The notes: a model not told the origin generated them from the sequence alone. A stretch of 64,000 nucleotides of DNA from Legionella sp. PATHC035 (GCF_026191115.1 NZ_JAPHOT010000001.1:930001-994000); one strand, 5' to 3'. Numbered from the stretch's first letter, positions 9,166 to 20,251 are shown. Numbers and translations are program-made.

Positions 9166-11132
9166 CCGACAAACGCCCTGATCCTAATGCATTACTACAA
9201 CAGGTATTAGAAGAAGAACAACAAAAGCAACGTGGTAAACTCAAAATTTATCTTGGTGCCGCACCGGGAGTTGGAAAGACACATTCTATGCTTCATGAAG
9301 CGATGCAAGAACAAGCTAAGGGATTAGATATCGTAGTCGGTATTGTCGAGTCTCATGGACGGATTGAAATTGAGGAAATACTTAAAAATTTCGTCATCTT
9401 ACCTAAAGTAACCATTGATTATCATGGAAAAAAATTACAAGAATTTGATTTGGACGCCGCCCTGAAAAGAAATCCAGGATTAATTCTGATGGATGAAATG
9501 GCACATACCAATGTGAGTGGTGTACGGCATAAAAAACGTTGGCAAGATATTAAAGAACTATTAGACCGAGGAATTGATGTGTGCACCACCCTCAATGTTC
9601 AGCACATAGAAAGCCTCAATGATGATGTCTCACAAATCATTCATGCCCCTGTTCAAGAGACAGTCCCGGATGCAATGATAGAAAGGGCGAATACGATTGA
9701 GTTAGTTGACTTAGCCCCAGAAGATTTATTAAAACGCCTCTCCGAAGGTAAAGTCTACGTCCCCAAACAAGCCCGTCTCGCTGCAGAGTTTTATTTTCGC
9801 AAAGGGAATCTAATGGCTTTACGCGAATTGGCATTACGCACTCTAGCAAAGCGGGTGAATACGCAAGTGCTTTTATACAGACAAGGTCAAGGTATTAAAC
9901 ACATTTGGCCCATTATGGAAAAGATACTCGTTTGCGTGGGACCAGGTCCTGAGTCACATAAATTGATTCGCGCAGCCAAAAGAATGGCGACCAGTCTGCA
10001 AGCGGATTGGATTGCGGTATATGTAGATTCCACGCGAATTCAATTATCTAGAACACAACGTAATCAAGCCATAAAGAATTTATTTTTTGCAGAACAATTA
10101 GGTGCTGAAACTCATATTTTAATGGCTTATGACCTTGTTAAAGAAATCATCAATTTTTCTCGTGATCAAAATGTCACCCTCATTATGATCTGTAAACAAA
10201 TTCGTACTCGATGGAGAAATTTTTTCTTTCGCAGTTTGGCCGATGAAATTTTACGCTATAGTGGTGAAATTGATGTCTATACCATGACTATAGCATCAAA
10301 GAAATCAAAGGGTAAAAACCTTCTCAAACCAAAGACCCCCTGGTTCTCTTACCTTTTATCGACCAGCATTGTCGCGGTCACGACACTAATTAATTATTTG
10401 ATTTATCCTCTGGTCAACGAAACCAGTTTAACTCTGGTTTATTTAATAGGAATGATTTGCATTGCATTATTAGGACGTACAGGGCCTGCGATTTCAGGAA
10501 TTATTCTCAGCATTCTCATCTATGATTATGTGTTTATTCCACCCTATTACAGCTTTTCGATGGCACAATCTGATTATTTCTTCACTTTGATTATGATGCT
10601 CATCATGGCGATCATTATTTGCCAGTTAACTTTAGTCACCCGCCGTCAAACAGAAATTACACGGCTTGCAGAATATCAAACCTCTGCCTTATATACCCTA
10701 AGTCGGCGATTATCGAGAACACGGGGGATAGTCAGATTACTGAGAACAGGGGTTAATTATATTTCAGAAATTTTTCATTGCGAGATTATCGCGTTGTTAC
10801 CAAAAAATGGAAAACTCGTTATTCAAGCAAGCGCCAAATCACATCAAGAATTGGATGAAAAAGAGTACAGTATTGCTCAATGGGTGTTTGAATTAGGACA
10901 AAAAGCAGGATGGGGAACTGATACCCTCTCCTTTTCTAATGCCTTATTTATTCCGTTACTGGGTGCACGGGGTACCATGGGCGTTTTAAGGGTCCAACCC
11001 ACCAAGAATAATGATTGTACAACACCTGAAAAAATACAGCTTCTGGAATCATGCGCCAATCAAATTGCACTGGCTATAGAGGTAGATAGTTTGCAAGAAG
11101 AACAAAATAAGTCAGGTAATACTTCTGTTTAA
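9162..11132 (+). CDS. kdpD: KdpD-type sensor lacking the histidine-kinase domain
   Basis: Domains in order: the KdpD N-terminal domain with Walker A (GAAPGVGKTHS, residues about 32-42) and ILMDEMAHTN, a universal-stress-protein domain (from about residue 250, KILVCVGPGPESHKLIRAAKR), four membrane helices (DUF4118, about 380-500) and a GAF-like domain to about 640. The protein ends at EEQNKSGNTSV, exactly where other KdpD proteins continue into the HisKA/HATPase domains; E. coli KdpD has 894 residues against 656 here. No kinase remnant is seen in the 136 bases downstream, and no kdpE is present. The product therefore cannot autophosphorylate. It may act as a regulatory or second-messenger-sensing subunit, which is inference. 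Confidence 0.9.
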   Translation: MTDKRPDPNALLQQVLEEEQQKQRGKLKIYLGAAPGVGKTHSMLHEAMQEQAKGLDIVVGIVESHGRIEIEEILKNFVILPKVTIDYHGKKLQEFDLDAALKRNPGLILMDEMAHTNVSGVRHKKRWQDIKELLDRGIDVCTTLNVQHIESLNDDVSQIIHAPVQETVPDAMIERANTIELVDLAPEDLLKRLSEGKVYVPKQARLAAEFYFRKGNLMALRELALRTLAKRVNTQVLLYRQGQGIKHIWPIMEKILVCVGPGPESHKLIRAAKRMATSLQADWIAVYVDSTRIQLSRTQRNQAIKNLFFAEQLGAETHILMAYDLVKEIINFSRDQNVTLIMICKQIRTRWRNFFFRSLADEILRYSGEIDVYTMTIASKKSKGKNLLKPKTPWFSYLLSTSIVAVTTLINYLIYPLVNETSLTLVYLIGMICIALLGRTGPAISGIILSILIYDYVFIPPYYSFSMAQSDYFFTLIMMLIMAIIICQLTLVTRRQTEITRLAEYQTSALYTLSRRLSRTRGIVRLLRTGVNYISEIFHCEIIALLPKNGKLVIQASAKSHQELDEKEYSIAQWVFELGQKAGWGTDTLSFSNALFIPLLGARGTMGVLRVQPTKNNDCTTPEKIQLLESCANQIALAIEVDSLQEEQNKSGNTSV

Positions 11133-11268
11133 CTACCCAGATTGCCATGTGTGCTGAACTCACCACCAATCTCCCCGTATCAGATTTTGCCAAATTCTGA
11201 TCCTGACTCTGGAAAATTATTCTAAATTACAATAGGATAATTAATATTTAGGTAAAAAGGACTTACCC

Positions 11269-12399
11269 ATGATGATCGCAACCTTACTGGCACCAGGTAA
11301 TGAAACCCGAGTAGCCATTACCCCTAACTCAGCGAAGCACTTTATTAAATCAGGCTTTGAAGTCGCTATAGAAAAAAATGCCGGCGTCGCTTCACGTTTT
11401 AGCGATCAGGATTATGAACAAGTTGGCGTATCGATTCAGAGTAAAAAAAGCATATTAGAAAAAACCAACATTCTGCTTTGCATTAATGAACCAGATCCCA
11501 AAGAGCTGGAGGGTTTATCCGCAGGCGCCCTAGTCATAGGACATATCGATAATGAACCAGAAAGTAAATTAATCACCTGGTGCAAGGAAAGACAAATTAG
11601 CTTATTTTCAATGAACTTGATACCACGCATCAGTCGCGCCCAAAGCATGGATAGTCTTTCCTCACAAGCAAATTTAGCAGGCTATAGAGCGGTCTTAGAG
11701 GCATGTACCCAGTTTCATCGTGCAATTCCCATGATGATGACGGCTGCAGGAATGATTCAGCCAGCTAAAGTACTTATTCTGGGCGCTGGAGTCGCAGGCT
11801 TACAGGCAATAGCAACAGCCAAACGTTTGGGTGCCGTAGTTTATGCGTTTGACGTTCGGCGTGCAGCAAAGGAACAAGTTGAAAGTTTAGGGGCAGAATT
11901 TATTGAAGTAAGTCAGGATCAAGACAGTGAAACCAAGGGAGGATATGCTTCCGAAATGAGTGAAGAATATAAAAAACTTCAAGCAGAACTGATTGATCAA
12001 TACGCGAAATTAGTAGATATCATCATTTCCACAGCCTTAATCCCTGGTAGAAAAGCGCCTATTTTATTGTATAAAAAAACAATAGAACAGATGAAACCCG
12101 GTTCGGTTGTTGTAGATCTTGCAACCTCACGAGGTGGTAATTGTGAGGTGAGTGTCCCTGATAAAACAATAAAGCATGGAGAAGTGACTGTGATTGGTTT
12201 AAGTAACATGGCCGGCTTGGTTCCAGCCACTGCAAGTGAGCTATATGCCAATAATCTGGTACATTTAGTAAACCTCCTAGCACAAAACCCACCCGAAATT
12301 ACGTTAAATCCTAATGATGAAATCATTCAGCAAGCAGTACTTTGCCATCAGAATCAATATCTACCCTTCCAGGTAATCAAGGAGAAACAAAATGCATGA
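11269..12399 (+). CDS. pntAA: NAD(P) transhydrogenase alpha subunit, domain I (PntAA)
   Basis: The NAD(H)-binding soluble subunit of proton-translocating transhydrogenase. The 376-residue chain starts with the AlaDH/PNT fold ([24 protein letters not shown]) and includes the nucleotide-binding [26 protein letters not shown] and the RQxR-like loop. Here the alpha polypeptide is split: this ORF holds only domain I, and the membrane part follows as a separate gene overlapping by eight bases. That three-gene layout is known from Rhodospirillum-type enzymes. GTAAAAAGGAC before the ATG is the ribosome binding site. Confidence 0.95.
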   Translation: MMIATLLAPGNETRVAITPNSAKHFIKSGFEVAIEKNAGVASRFSDQDYEQVGVSIQSKKSILEKTNILLCINEPDPKELEGLSAGALVIGHIDNEPESKLITWCKERQISLFSMNLIPRISRAQSMDSLSSQANLAGYRAVLEACTQFHRAIPMMMTAAGMIQPAKVLILGAGVAGLQAIATAKRLGAVVYAFDVRRAAKEQVESLGAEFIEVSQDQDSETKGGYASEMSEEYKKLQAELIDQYAKLVDIIISTALIPGRKAPILLYKKTIEQMKPGSVVVDLATSRGGNCEVSVPDKTIKHGEVTVIGLSNMAGLVPATASELYANNLVHLVNLLAQNPPEITLNPNDEIIQQAVLCHQNQYLPFQVIKEKQNA

Positions 12400-12688
12400 G
12401 ATGAACTCCCTAGGAAATCCATACATTGCCATACTGACCATTTTCGTTTTGGCCTGCTTTGTTGGATATTATGTGGTTTGGAAAGTCACCCCAGCCCTCC
12501 ATACACCGTTAATGTCAGTAACCAATGCCATATCCAGTATTATTGTTTTAGGAGCACTCATTGCTGCAGGAACTCAGCTAACAGGGAGAATCACTTGGAT
12601 AGGCGGCCTAGCAATATTTATCACCTCAATTAATATTTTTGGTGGATTTGTGGTAACACAACGCATGTTGCGTATGTATAAAAAATAA
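12392..12688 (+). CDS. pntAB: NAD(P) transhydrogenase alpha subunit, membrane part (PntAB)
   Basis: A 98-residue membrane protein with three hydrophobic segments. The family signature [20 protein letters not shown] is present, as is the C-terminal [15 protein letters not shown]. It supplies the first helices of the proton channel (domain II). It overlaps pntAA by eight bases and is separated from pntB by 130 bases. Confidence 0.95.
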   Translation: MHEMNSLGNPYIAILTIFVLACFVGYYVVWKVTPALHTPLMSVTNAISSIIVLGALIAAGTQLTGRITWIGGLAIFITSINIFGGFVVTQRMLRMYKK

Positions 12689-12818
12689 TGACAAGCATTA
12701 TAACCATTTACCACTCTTTTAAAACCGTGGGGAAAAGTCACAATTTGATCCTAGATGGAACCAATCTGGCTTTTCGATGAACCGTAGTGAATCGTTACAA
12801 TAATAAGGATGATTTCTC

Positions 12819-14216
12819 ATGACAACCCTGGTCCCTTTATTTTACCTATTATCTGCCGTGTGTTTTATACTGGCGCTAAAAGGCTTAGCCAGTCCCGCAT
12901 CGGCAAGAAGAGGAAATCTTTTGGGTATTGCCGGCATGATTATTGCGGTAGGTTCTACCTTGATGATGCCAACAACATACCATCAGCCCCTACTCATTAG
13001 TTTAATCATCGCCGGAGGCATAATAGGTACTTTCATTGCCTTCAAAATCAACATGACGGCGATACCGCAGCTCGTCGCAGCATTCCACTCATTAGTTGGT
13101 ATGGCCGCAGTCTTAGTTGCTTTCTGCGCGTTCTTATCCCCTACCTCTTTTCATATTGGCGTTCCAGGAGCGATTGCCAAAGCAAGCCTTATCGAAATGA
13201 GTCTTGGTTTAATTATAGGTGCCATCACTTTTTCAGGTTCAGTCATTGCTTTTCTCAAATTGCAGGGCATTATGTCGGGTGTCCCCATTAAACTCTTAGG
13301 TCACAATACAATTAATCTGATTACCGCGGTAGTCATCCTTGTTTTATTTGCCTTATTTTTAATTAATCAGACACTAACGTTGTTTAGTGTCATGGCAGGG
13401 CTCGCATTTTTACTGGGGGTATTACTCATTATCCCTATTGGTGGTGCAGACATGCCCGTCGTCATTTCTATGCTTAACTCTTACTCAGGATGGGCAGCCG
13501 CAGGTATTGGATTTACACTAAGCAACCATTTGCTTGTCATTACTGGAGCTTTGGTCGGTGCAAGCGGAGCCATTCTGAGCTATATCATGTGTGTTGGCAT
13601 GAACCGATCCATTTTTAATGTCATTTTTGGAGGTATCCAGTCATCAGGGAGTCACTCACAAGCAAATGCAACAAATGAATCACGAACAGTACGTCAAGGT
13701 AATGGCGAAGATGCAGCATTTCTATTAAGCAATGCTAAAGATGTAATTATTGTTCCTGGATATGGTATGGCCGTAGCGCATGCGCAACATGCAGTTAAAG
13801 AATTAGTTGATGCCTTAGAACGTCGCAATATCAGAGTCCGCTTTGCAATCCACCCAGTTGCTGGTCGTATGCCTGGACATATGAATGTGTTACTTGCTGA
13901 AGCCAATATTCCTTATGATAGAGTATTTGAACAAAGTGAAATTAACCGTGATTTTACAAGTTGTGATGTAGCATATGTTATTGGGGCAAATGACATCACT
14001 AATCCGGCAGCAAAAACAGATCCGGGCTCGCCAATTTATGGCATGCCAGTCTTGGAAGTGGAGAAAGCTAGAAACGTATTATTTGTCAAAAGAAGTTTGG
14101 CCCCAGGCTATGCCGGTGTCGAAAACGATTTATTTTATCATGATAATACGTACATGCTTTTTGGAGATGCTAAAGCGATGACTGAGTCGATTGCTAAGGC
14201 TTTGGAAGCATTATAA
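12819..14216 (+). CDS. pntB: NAD(P) transhydrogenase beta subunit (PntB)
   Basis: Completes the transhydrogenase that uses the proton gradient to make NADPH from NADH. The N-terminal half has multiple membrane segments with [25 protein letters not shown]. The C-terminal NADP-binding domain III shows [38 protein letters not shown] and [12 protein letters not shown]. The length of 465 residues is normal. An AATAAGGATG precedes the ATG. Confidence 0.96.
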   Translation: MTTLVPLFYLLSAVCFILALKGLASPASARRGNLLGIAGMIIAVGSTLMMPTTYHQPLLISLIIAGGIIGTFIAFKINMTAIPQLVAAFHSLVGMAAVLVAFCAFLSPTSFHIGVPGAIAKASLIEMSLGLIIGAITFSGSVIAFLKLQGIMSGVPIKLLGHNTINLITAVVILVLFALFLINQTLTLFSVMAGLAFLLGVLLIIPIGGADMPVVISMLNSYSGWAAAGIGFTLSNHLLVITGALVGASGAILSYIMCVGMNRSIFNVIFGGIQSSGSHSQANATNESRTVRQGNGEDAAFLLSNAKDVIIVPGYGMAVAHAQHAVKELVDALERRNIRVRFAIHPVAGRMPGHMNVLLAEANIPYDRVFEQSEINRDFTSCDVAYVIGANDITNPAAKTDPGSPIYGMPVLEVEKARNVLFVKRSLAPGYAGVENDLFYHDNTYMLFGDAKAMTESIAKALEAL

Positions 14217-14287
14217 AAAAGCCCACAAAATCTTCTGCACATCGCCTGAAAAGCCCCGAGAAATCCTCAAAAATTACAATCAATTTT

Positions 14288-14378
14288 CCTACGTACCGCG
14301 CTTGATGCGCGGTATCCATGAGACTTTGTAGCGCTTTTAGAATTTTTATCCTTTATGGAGCTATGGATACTACGTAGG
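14288..14378. repeat. 91-bp nested palindrome able to form a three-arm structure
   Basis: CCTACGTA (14288-14295) pairs with TACGTAGG (14371-14378). Inside, CCGCGC-TTGAT-GCGCGG (14296-14312) forms a tight hairpin, and TATCCAT (14313-14319) pairs with ATGGATA (14363-14369). It lies between pntB and the next gene, 72 bases after the pntB stop. It may be a small mobile palindrome or an RNA element; no T-run follows. Confidence 0.6.
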
Positions 14379-14485
14379 TATTTTTGAAAAAAATTTTAGC
14401 AGTTAGTTGTCAATAATTTATCCAACGTTTGCCATGCATAGAAAATACGGGTATCTTAGGTCGTTTACAATTATGGAGTTATATA

Positions 14486-14872
14486 ATGCTACAAAAATTT
14501 GGACTTGGCTTACTGTGTGTCGCCGCGTCTTTAAGTACAAACGTGAATGCAGTGGAAAGTTTGCCGGCTAAGACTATGGGAGCCACAATTGAATACATAT
14601 TGCAAAGCAATGTTCCCGAACCAGTGGCTAATTTTTTTATGTGGACGATAGAAGCTGAATGTAAAATTGTGTCTGAAGATCCAAGTAATGATATTTTATT
14701 TGTAGCTCTAGCAAAAAAAGGAAAAGTCAATAACATGGATTTAATTGCGGGACAATCTTTACGGATTACTGTTCACCCGAATGACATTGTGAAATTAAGC
14801 GCAGACTCAGGTGCACGAGTTGATATCACTAATTTTGGGCCACACACAGTTAAAGCAATTTGTACAGCTTAA
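14486..14872 (+). CDS. Small secreted protein of unknown function
   Basis: The 128-residue product starts with a signal peptide (LQKFGLGLLCVAASLSTNVNA). The mature chain looks beta-rich, with two cysteines (AECKIVSED and KAICTA) that probably form a disulfide. The ATG at 14486 was chosen over an upstream in-frame ATG because TTATGGAGT supplies a ribosome binding site and because the signal peptide begins there. I do not recognise a named family. Proteins of this build are common in the Legionella periplasm. Confidence 0.65.
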   Translation: MLQKFGLGLLCVAASLSTNVNAVESLPAKTMGATIEYILQSNVPEPVANFFMWTIEAECKIVSEDPSNDILFVALAKKGKVNNMDLIAGQSLRITVHPNDIVKLSADSGARVDITNFGPHTVKAICTA

Positions 14873-14933
14873 TGAAATTTTTAATTCTAATATAGCGTCG
14901 CAACGCTCGGGATGGCGAGGGAAGCGCCCTTCC

Positions 14934-16514
14934 CTAATGTTCCCGAGTTGCATGAAATTTAATTTTAGGATACCGCTCTTCAGCCATTGTTAAATTAACA
15001 CGGGTTGGAGCAAGATACATCAATGCATCGCTTCCGTCCAAAGCCAAATAATCATGCGCTTTTGTTCGGAATTCACTCATTGCTTTATCATCATCAGAGT
15101 AAACCCAGCGAGCGCAGGCTACATTCACATTTTCATAAATACAATCCACTTTATATTCATGTTTTAAACGATGCGCTACTACGTCAAATTGCAACACCCC
15201 CACTGCTCCCAGAATTAACTGATTACTATTTAATGGTCGAAATACTTGGGTTGCACCCTCTTCCGATAACTCGATTAAACCTTTTAATAAAGCCTTACTC
15301 TTTAAAGGGTCTTTTAAACGCACTAACCGAAACAATTCAGGTGCAAAATTGGGAATACCAGTAAATTTGAGTTGCTCCCCTTGAGTAAAGGTATCACCTA
15401 TTCGAATTGTTCCATGATTATGCAGACCAATAATATCGCCAGGCAAAGCAACTTCTGTGTGTGAACGATCACCTGCCATAAAAGTTAAAGCATTAGCAAT
15501 TTGGACTTCTTTGCCAATACGCAGGTGATTGATTTTCATTCCTTTTCGATAAGCTCCAGAGCAAATTCGTAAAAAAGCAATCCTATCCCGATGTTTTGGA
15601 TCCATATTAGCCTGGATTTTAAACACAAATCCGGTAAAAGCATCTTCATTAGCAGATACAATACGCTCTTGGGCTGTCCGAGGTTGTGGACCTGGAGCAT
15701 AACGTACGTAGTCATCCAACAACTCTTTGATACCAAAATTATTAATTGCAGAACCAAAATAAACGGGTGTCATTTTACCCGCTAAATAATCCTCTAAATT
15801 GAATTCATGTGAAGCCCCCTTCACTAAATCAATTTCCTCACGTAATTCTTGGGCGCTTTCCCCCAAGAGCTCATCCAGTTGAGGGTTGTCCAAACCCTTA
15901 ATTTGCATTGCCTCTTGCTTTTGGGCGTTTTTACCGGGTTGATAGAGATAAACAATGTCTTCATATCGATGATAGATGCCTTTAAAACGTTTTCCCATAC
16001 CTACAGGCCAGGTCACTGGTGCACATTGAATACCTAACACAGATTCAACTTCATCCAACAAATCAATAGGATCACGACCCTCGCGGTCCAATTTATTAAT
16101 AAAGGTCATAATTGGTGTATCACGCAAACGACATACTTCCATTAATTTAACCGTTCGCTCCTCGACCCCTTTAGCTACGTCAATAACCATAAGCGCTGAA
16201 TCTACTGCGGTCAGAGTACGGTAAGTATCTTCAGAAAAGTCCTCATGCCCAGGGGTATCTAACAAGTTCATCACATGCTGATTGTGTACAAACTGCATCA
16301 CTGAGGTAGTGATTGAAATACCACGCTCTTTTTCCATCTCCATCCAATCTGAGGTCGCATGCCGATCGGCTTTACGTCCTTTTACAGTTCCTGCCAATTG
16401 AATTGCACCTCCGAACAACAGTAATTTCTCGGTTACTGTTGTTTTACCTGCATCAGGGTGAGAGATAATTGCAAAGGTTCGTCGTGTATTAAAATCCTGA
16501 TAAAAATCGGACAT
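14934..16514 (-). CDS. prfC: Peptide chain release factor 3 (RF3)
   Basis: GTPase that recycles RF1/RF2 from the ribosome after termination. The G-domain motifs are clear: SHPDAGKTT (P-loop), [22 protein letters not shown] and [10 protein letters not shown]. The C-terminal half carries the EF-G-like domains with [30 protein letters not shown], characteristic of RF3. At 526 residues it matches the E. coli protein (529). It is transcribed alone, convergent with the preceding secreted-protein gene. Confidence 0.97.
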   Translation of the reverse strand: MSDFYQDFNTRRTFAIISHPDAGKTTVTEKLLLFGGAIQLAGTVKGRKADRHATSDWMEMEKERGISITTSVMQFVHNQHVMNLLDTPGHEDFSEDTYRTLTAVDSALMVIDVAKGVEERTVKLMEVCRLRDTPIMTFINKLDREGRDPIDLLDEVESVLGIQCAPVTWPVGMGKRFKGIYHRYEDIVYLYQPGKNAQKQEAMQIKGLDNPQLDELLGESAQELREEIDLVKGASHEFNLEDYLAGKMTPVYFGSAINNFGIKELLDDYVRYAPGPQPRTAQERIVSANEDAFTGFVFKIQANMDPKHRDRIAFLRICSGAYRKGMKINHLRIGKEVQIANALTFMAGDRSHTEVALPGDIIGLHNHGTIRIGDTFTQGEQLKFTGIPNFAPELFRLVRLKDPLKSKALLKGLIELSEEGATQVFRPLNSNQLILGAVGVLQFDVVAHRLKHEYKVDCIYENVNVACARWVYSDDDKAMSEFRTKAHDYLALDGSDALMYLAPTRVNLTMAEERYPKIKFHATREH

Positions 16515-16823
16515 GAAGTTCTCTAAATCAATATAATGTTAATGTATGTAGTGAATTTTAAGACATTCCTGAACAAATACAAGACGAAGCCGTTGTTTCT
16601 TGGTAAACACCGCTCGAAAAAGGGAGATTACCCTCATAAAACGGGATTTGAATAGTCTTTAGCTCATAAAAACGCTATGATTAAAGAGGATTATGAAATC
16701 GGTGAACTGTATGTCTACTTACACTCATCAATGCAGCACACAGTTACATCATCCCGAGCGCTGTGCTCTGAATGTCGGGACTATAGCCACCTAAGATCAC
16801 TCAATAAAATGTATAGGAGATAA
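16515..16823. other. Divergent intergenic region between prfC and tag
   Basis: A gap of about 310 bases that should hold the promoters of both flanking genes. An imperfect hairpin, TCCCGA...TCGGGA, lies near 16754-16781 and resembles other CATCCCGAGCG-type sequences in the window. One 48-codon ORF abuts tag, but I see no support for it. Confidence 0.4.
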
Positions 16824-17402
16824 GTGTTCATTATGAAACGTTGCCCTTGGGTTGGTACTGGCAAACCTTATTATGAAGAGTATCATGATAAGGAATGGGG
16901 TGTTCCCGTACACGATGATCAAAAACACTTTGAAATGCTTATTCTTGAAGGAGCACAAGCAGGTTTGAGCTGGGAAACAATACTCAAACGGCGGGAAGCC
17001 TACCGAACAGCATTCAAACAGTTTGACCCTCATGCTGTAGCAAATATGAGTGACGAGGAATTAAATAGCTTAATCAACGATTCGGGGATTATTCGCAATC
17101 GTCTTAAAATTTTTTCGGCGCGCAAAAATGCGATCGTGTTTCTCAAGATCGTCCAAGAATTTAGAGCTTTTGACAACTATATTTGGCAATTTGTGAATGG
17201 AAGTCCGAAAATAAATTACCCTAAAACACTACAAGAAGTCCCTGCCCGTACAGCTGAATCCGACGCGTTATCCAAAGATTTGAAAAAAAGAGGAATGAGT
17301 TTTGTCGGTTCAACGATTATGTATGCCCACATGCAAGCAGTAGGTCTGGTGGATGATCATCTTGTCGATTGTTTTTGCAAAAATCGAAACCATGGTTCAT
17401 AA
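16824..17402 (+). CDS. tag: DNA-3-methyladenine glycosylase I
   Basis: Removes 3-methyladenine from alkylated DNA in base excision repair. The N-terminus CPWVGTGKPYYEEYHDKEWGVPVHDDQKHFEMLILEGAQAGLSW is the classic Tag signature. The zinc ligands (Cys near the start, His17-like, and C-terminal DDHLVDCFC) are all present. Two starts are possible: GTG at 16824, five bases after AGGAG, or ATG at 16833. The GTG has the better spacing. Length 192 (or 189) is normal. Confidence 0.95.
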   Translation: MFIMKRCPWVGTGKPYYEEYHDKEWGVPVHDDQKHFEMLILEGAQAGLSWETILKRREAYRTAFKQFDPHAVANMSDEELNSLINDSGIIRNRLKIFSARKNAIVFLKIVQEFRAFDNYIWQFVNGSPKINYPKTLQEVPARTAESDALSKDLKKRGMSFVGSTIMYAHMQAVGLVDDHLVDCFCKNRNHGS

Positions 17403-17639
17403 AATCTGTTATTTTAAGCCTAAATGAAGGGGGGAATCCCGGGTTTCAATGCTTTTTGAGCGAGCAATTTCAAGATTTAACCAGTAAGGATTCAGTAGTG
17501 ACTGTAACCCCTCGGCCTGAAGAGAGACCAAAGCGCCTCCTCGAAGGCACTGCGCCAGAACTTCGAGACAGCGCAGCGGCTCTTCACCACGGACTCAAAA
17601 GAATTTTCAAATATGCCTCAGCGCTTGGTTTCACCCAGA

Positions 17640-18221
17640 TTAAGATGCAATTTTTTTCAAAATTTCCTCAATAGGTAAACCCATGACATTATAATAAGAA
17701 CCTTTTATTTCTTTAACAAACGTGTCATAAACATTTTGAATACCGTACCCTCCCGCTTTATCAAAAGGATCTCCTGAATCAACATAATTTTGAATTTGTT
17801 GCTCTGTAAGCGAGTGGAATGTAATGCGGGTTGTTACGCAATCAACCCACCACTTTTGTTCGGGTAGAAAAATTAATGCATAACCGGTATAGACCTCATG
17901 GGAGCTGCCGCTGAGCATACGCAGCATTCTATAAGCATCTTCAGGATCACGAGGCTTTTCTAAAATATGGTTCTGATAAGCCACCGTAGTATCGGCCGCC
18001 AGAATAAAATCTGCTGCACCTACTTCAACCTGAGACAAAATAGTTTGCGCTTTTTCTCTGGCCAGTCGAGTTACATATATTTTAGCTTCCTCATCTTTTT
18101 GCAGAACTTCTTCAATATTGGCAGGCATAACAACAGCAGCCAATCCGTGCTCTTGCAATATTTGCAATCGTCTTGGAGAGGCGCTGGCTAAGATGAGTTT
18201 TAATGGATGCTTAGGATTCAT
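17640..18221 (-). CDS. maf: Maf family nucleoside triphosphate pyrophosphatase
   Basis: House-cleaning enzyme hydrolysing non-canonical or surplus pyrimidine nucleotides. The N-terminal LILASASPRRLQIL motif, ILAADTTVAY with the catalytic acid, and DKAGGYGIQ near the C-terminus are all present in the 193-residue chain. The YhdE/YceF subgroup (dTTP/UTP or m7GTP) cannot be separated with certainty by eye. The stop lies 43 bases after fghA in the reverse order, and the genes may be co-transcribed. Confidence 0.93.
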   Translation of the reverse strand: MNPKHPLKLILASASPRRLQILQEHGLAAVVMPANIEEVLQKDEEAKIYVTRLAREKAQTILSQVEVGAADFILAADTTVAYQNHILEKPRDPEDAYRMLRMLSGSSHEVYTGYALIFLPEQKWWVDCVTTRITFHSLTEQQIQNYVDSGDPFDKAGGYGIQNVYDTFVKEIKGSYYNVMGLPIEEILKKIAS

Positions 18222-18264
18222 GAGTTTTTGTTTCTAAAAATAGGATTAGATGAATTATCAATCC

Positions 18265-19116
18265 CTATTTAATTCCATGCAAGATTGACGCGTGATACTT
18301 TAAATGATCTTCGATAAAACTAGCGATAAAATAATAGCTGTGATCATAATGCTCATGCATTCTTAGTTTTAGTTCGACTCCAGCCTTCAAGCACGCTGCC
18401 TGAAATAATTCGGGTTTGAGTTGCTCCTTTAAATAAGGATCCTGTGAACCCTGATCTAGGAGAATGGCTTGATGTGGCCATCCTTTCGCTAAGATGAGTT
18501 CGCAAGCATCATATTCTTTCCACTGCTCTTTATCGTCTCCCAGATATCCTGTGAATGCTTTTTGACCCCATGGACATTGTGATGGGGCACAAATAGGTGC
18601 GAATGCCGAAACCGAACGATACTGCTTGGGATAAGTTAATGCCAAAATAAGCGCACCATGCCCTCCCATTGAATGGCCAAAGATACCACATGCTTGATGA
18701 TCAAGCGGGAAATGGTATTGCAGTAGATGGGGTAATTCTTCATGGACATAAGTGAACATTTTATAATATTTTGACCAGGGAGATTGTGTGGCATCCACAT
18801 AAAATCCGGCACCCATACCAAAATCATAACTCTCCTGATCGCCCGGCAAATTATCTCCGCGAGGACTTGTATCCGGAACAACTAATGCTAAACCTAATTG
18901 GGCAGCAATCCGTTGCGCCCCCGCTTTCGTAATAAAATTTTGCTCCGTACAGGTTAGTCCGGAAAGCCAATACACTACGGGTACGCTTTGTTTCCGTGCC
19001 TGAGGTGGTAAAAAAAGGCCAAAACGCATAGTGCAATCGGTTGAATCGGCTTGATGGGCATAAACCCGCTGAATACCCTCAAAACAGTAATGTTCCTCAA
19101 TGAGTTCAATAGCCAT
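18265..19116 (-). CDS. fghA: S-formylglutathione hydrolase
   Basis: Second step of glutathione-dependent formaldehyde oxidation, splitting S-formylglutathione into formate and glutathione. Esterase-D landmarks are visible: VVYWLSGLTCTEQNF, SPRGDNLPGD, and the nucleophile GHSMGGHGAL, with the aspartate in LLDQGSQDPYL and histidine in HYDHSYYFI. Length 283 is typical. It lies 26 bases behind frmA, on the same strand, so the two form an operon. Confidence 0.95.
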   Translation of the reverse strand: MAIELIEEHYCFEGIQRVYAHQADSTDCTMRFGLFLPPQARKQSVPVVYWLSGLTCTEQNFITKAGAQRIAAQLGLALVVPDTSPRGDNLPGDQESYDFGMGAGFYVDATQSPWSKYYKMFTYVHEELPHLLQYHFPLDHQACGIFGHSMGGHGALILALTYPKQYRSVSAFAPICAPSQCPWGQKAFTGYLGDDKEQWKEYDACELILAKGWPHQAILLDQGSQDPYLKEQLKPELFQAACLKAGVELKLRMHEHYDHSYYFIASFIEDHLKYHASILHGIK

Positions 19117-19141
19117 TTAATTTACTCCCTGAAACAGGATT

Positions 19142-20251
19142 TTAAAAAGTGAGCACTGTGCGGATTGATTGACCAATTTGCATTAAATCAAATGCTTGAT
19201 TAATCTGCTCGACCGGGAGAACTTGGGTAATTAAATCATCTACATTGATCTTACCATCCATGTACCAATCAACAATTTTAGGTACATCAGTACGTCCACG
19301 TGCACCACCAAATGCAGATCCCTTCCATACTCTGCCCGTGATCAACTGGAAAGGTCTAGTAGAAATCTCTTGACCCGCTCCTGCAACCCCAACCACAGTG
19401 CAAACGCCCCACCCTTTATGGCAACACTCCAATGCCTGGCGCATCAGTTTTACATTCCCGACGCACTCAAAACTGTAATCAGCGCCCCCTTTAGTCAGCT
19501 CAACAAGATAGGCAACCAGATCGTCGCTGATTTCCGAAGGATTCACAAAATCGGTCATTCCCATTTTTTCTGCCAAAACCCTTCGTTGAGGATTAATGTC
19601 CACCCCGACAATCTGTTCGGCTCCTACCATACGAGCACCCTGGATCACATTAAGCCCGATACCTCCTAAACCAAAAACAACAACTCGAGAACCTGGCGTC
19701 ACTTTTGCAGTATAAATCACAGCCCCCAGACCTGTAGTTACGCCACAGCCGATGTAACAGACCTTGTCAAAAGGAGCATCTTTACGAATTGCCGCAACAG
19801 CAATTTCAGGCAATACAATATAATTAGCAAACGTTGATGTCCCCATGTAATGGAATATTTTTTTTCCATTAAGGCTGAAACGACTTGTTCCATCAGGCAT
19901 CACCCCTTGACCTTGCGTTGTTCGAATGGCCTGACACAGGTTAGTTTTTTGGGAAAGACAGTATTCACATTGACGGCATTCAGGGGTATATAAGGGGATC
20001 ACATGATCGCCTGGCTTCACGGAAGTCACTCCCTCGCCGACATCCACAATAATACCGGCACCCTCATGCCCTAAAATGACTGGGAAAAGACCTTCAGGAT
20101 CATGACCAGATAAAGTAAATGCATCGGTATGGCAAACACCTGTAGCCTTAATTTCAACAAGCACCTCGCCCTTTTTGGGGCCTTCCAATTCAACCGTTTC
20201 AATCACTAATGGCTTCCCAGCCTCATAAGCTACTGCTGCCTTTACTTGCAT
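19142..20251 (-). CDS. frmA: S-(hydroxymethyl)glutathione dehydrogenase (class III alcohol dehydrogenase)
   Basis: Oxidises the formaldehyde-glutathione adduct with NAD+. Zinc ligands are present ([25 protein letters not shown], and the structural four-Cys lobe [15 protein letters not shown]). The coenzyme site [29 protein letters not shown] and the family stretch [13 protein letters not shown] follow. The open frame extends 46 codons further upstream, but the ATG at 20251 begins the conserved [15 protein letters not shown] and has a CGGAGGT ribosome binding site. 369 residues. Confidence 0.96.
   Translation of the reverse strand: MQVKAAVAYEAGKPLVIETVELEGPKKGEVLVEIKATGVCHTDAFTLSGHDPEGLFPVILGHEGAGIIVDVGEGVTSVKPGDHVIPLYTPECRQCEYCLSQKTNLCQAIRTTQGQGVMPDGTSRFSLNGKKIFHYMGTSTFANYIVLPEIAVAAIRKDAPFDKVCYIGCGVTTGLGAVIYTAKVTPGSRVVVFGLGGIGLNVIQGARMVGAEQIVGVDINPQRRVLAEKMGMTDFVNPSEISDDLVAYLVELTKGGADYSFECVGNVKLMRQALECCHKGWGVCTVVGVAGAGQEISTRPFQLITGRVWKGSAFGGARGRTDVPKIVDWYMDGKINVDDLITQVLPVEQINQAFDLMQIGQSIRTVLTF

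Noticed and set aside
11133..11268. Remnant of the KdpD kinase domain or kdpE after kdpD
   Set aside because: None of the H, N or G box peptides appears in any frame.
16677..16823. 48-codon ORF ending directly before the GTG of tag
   Set aside because: No ribosome binding site and an internal hairpin; probably chance reading of the leader.
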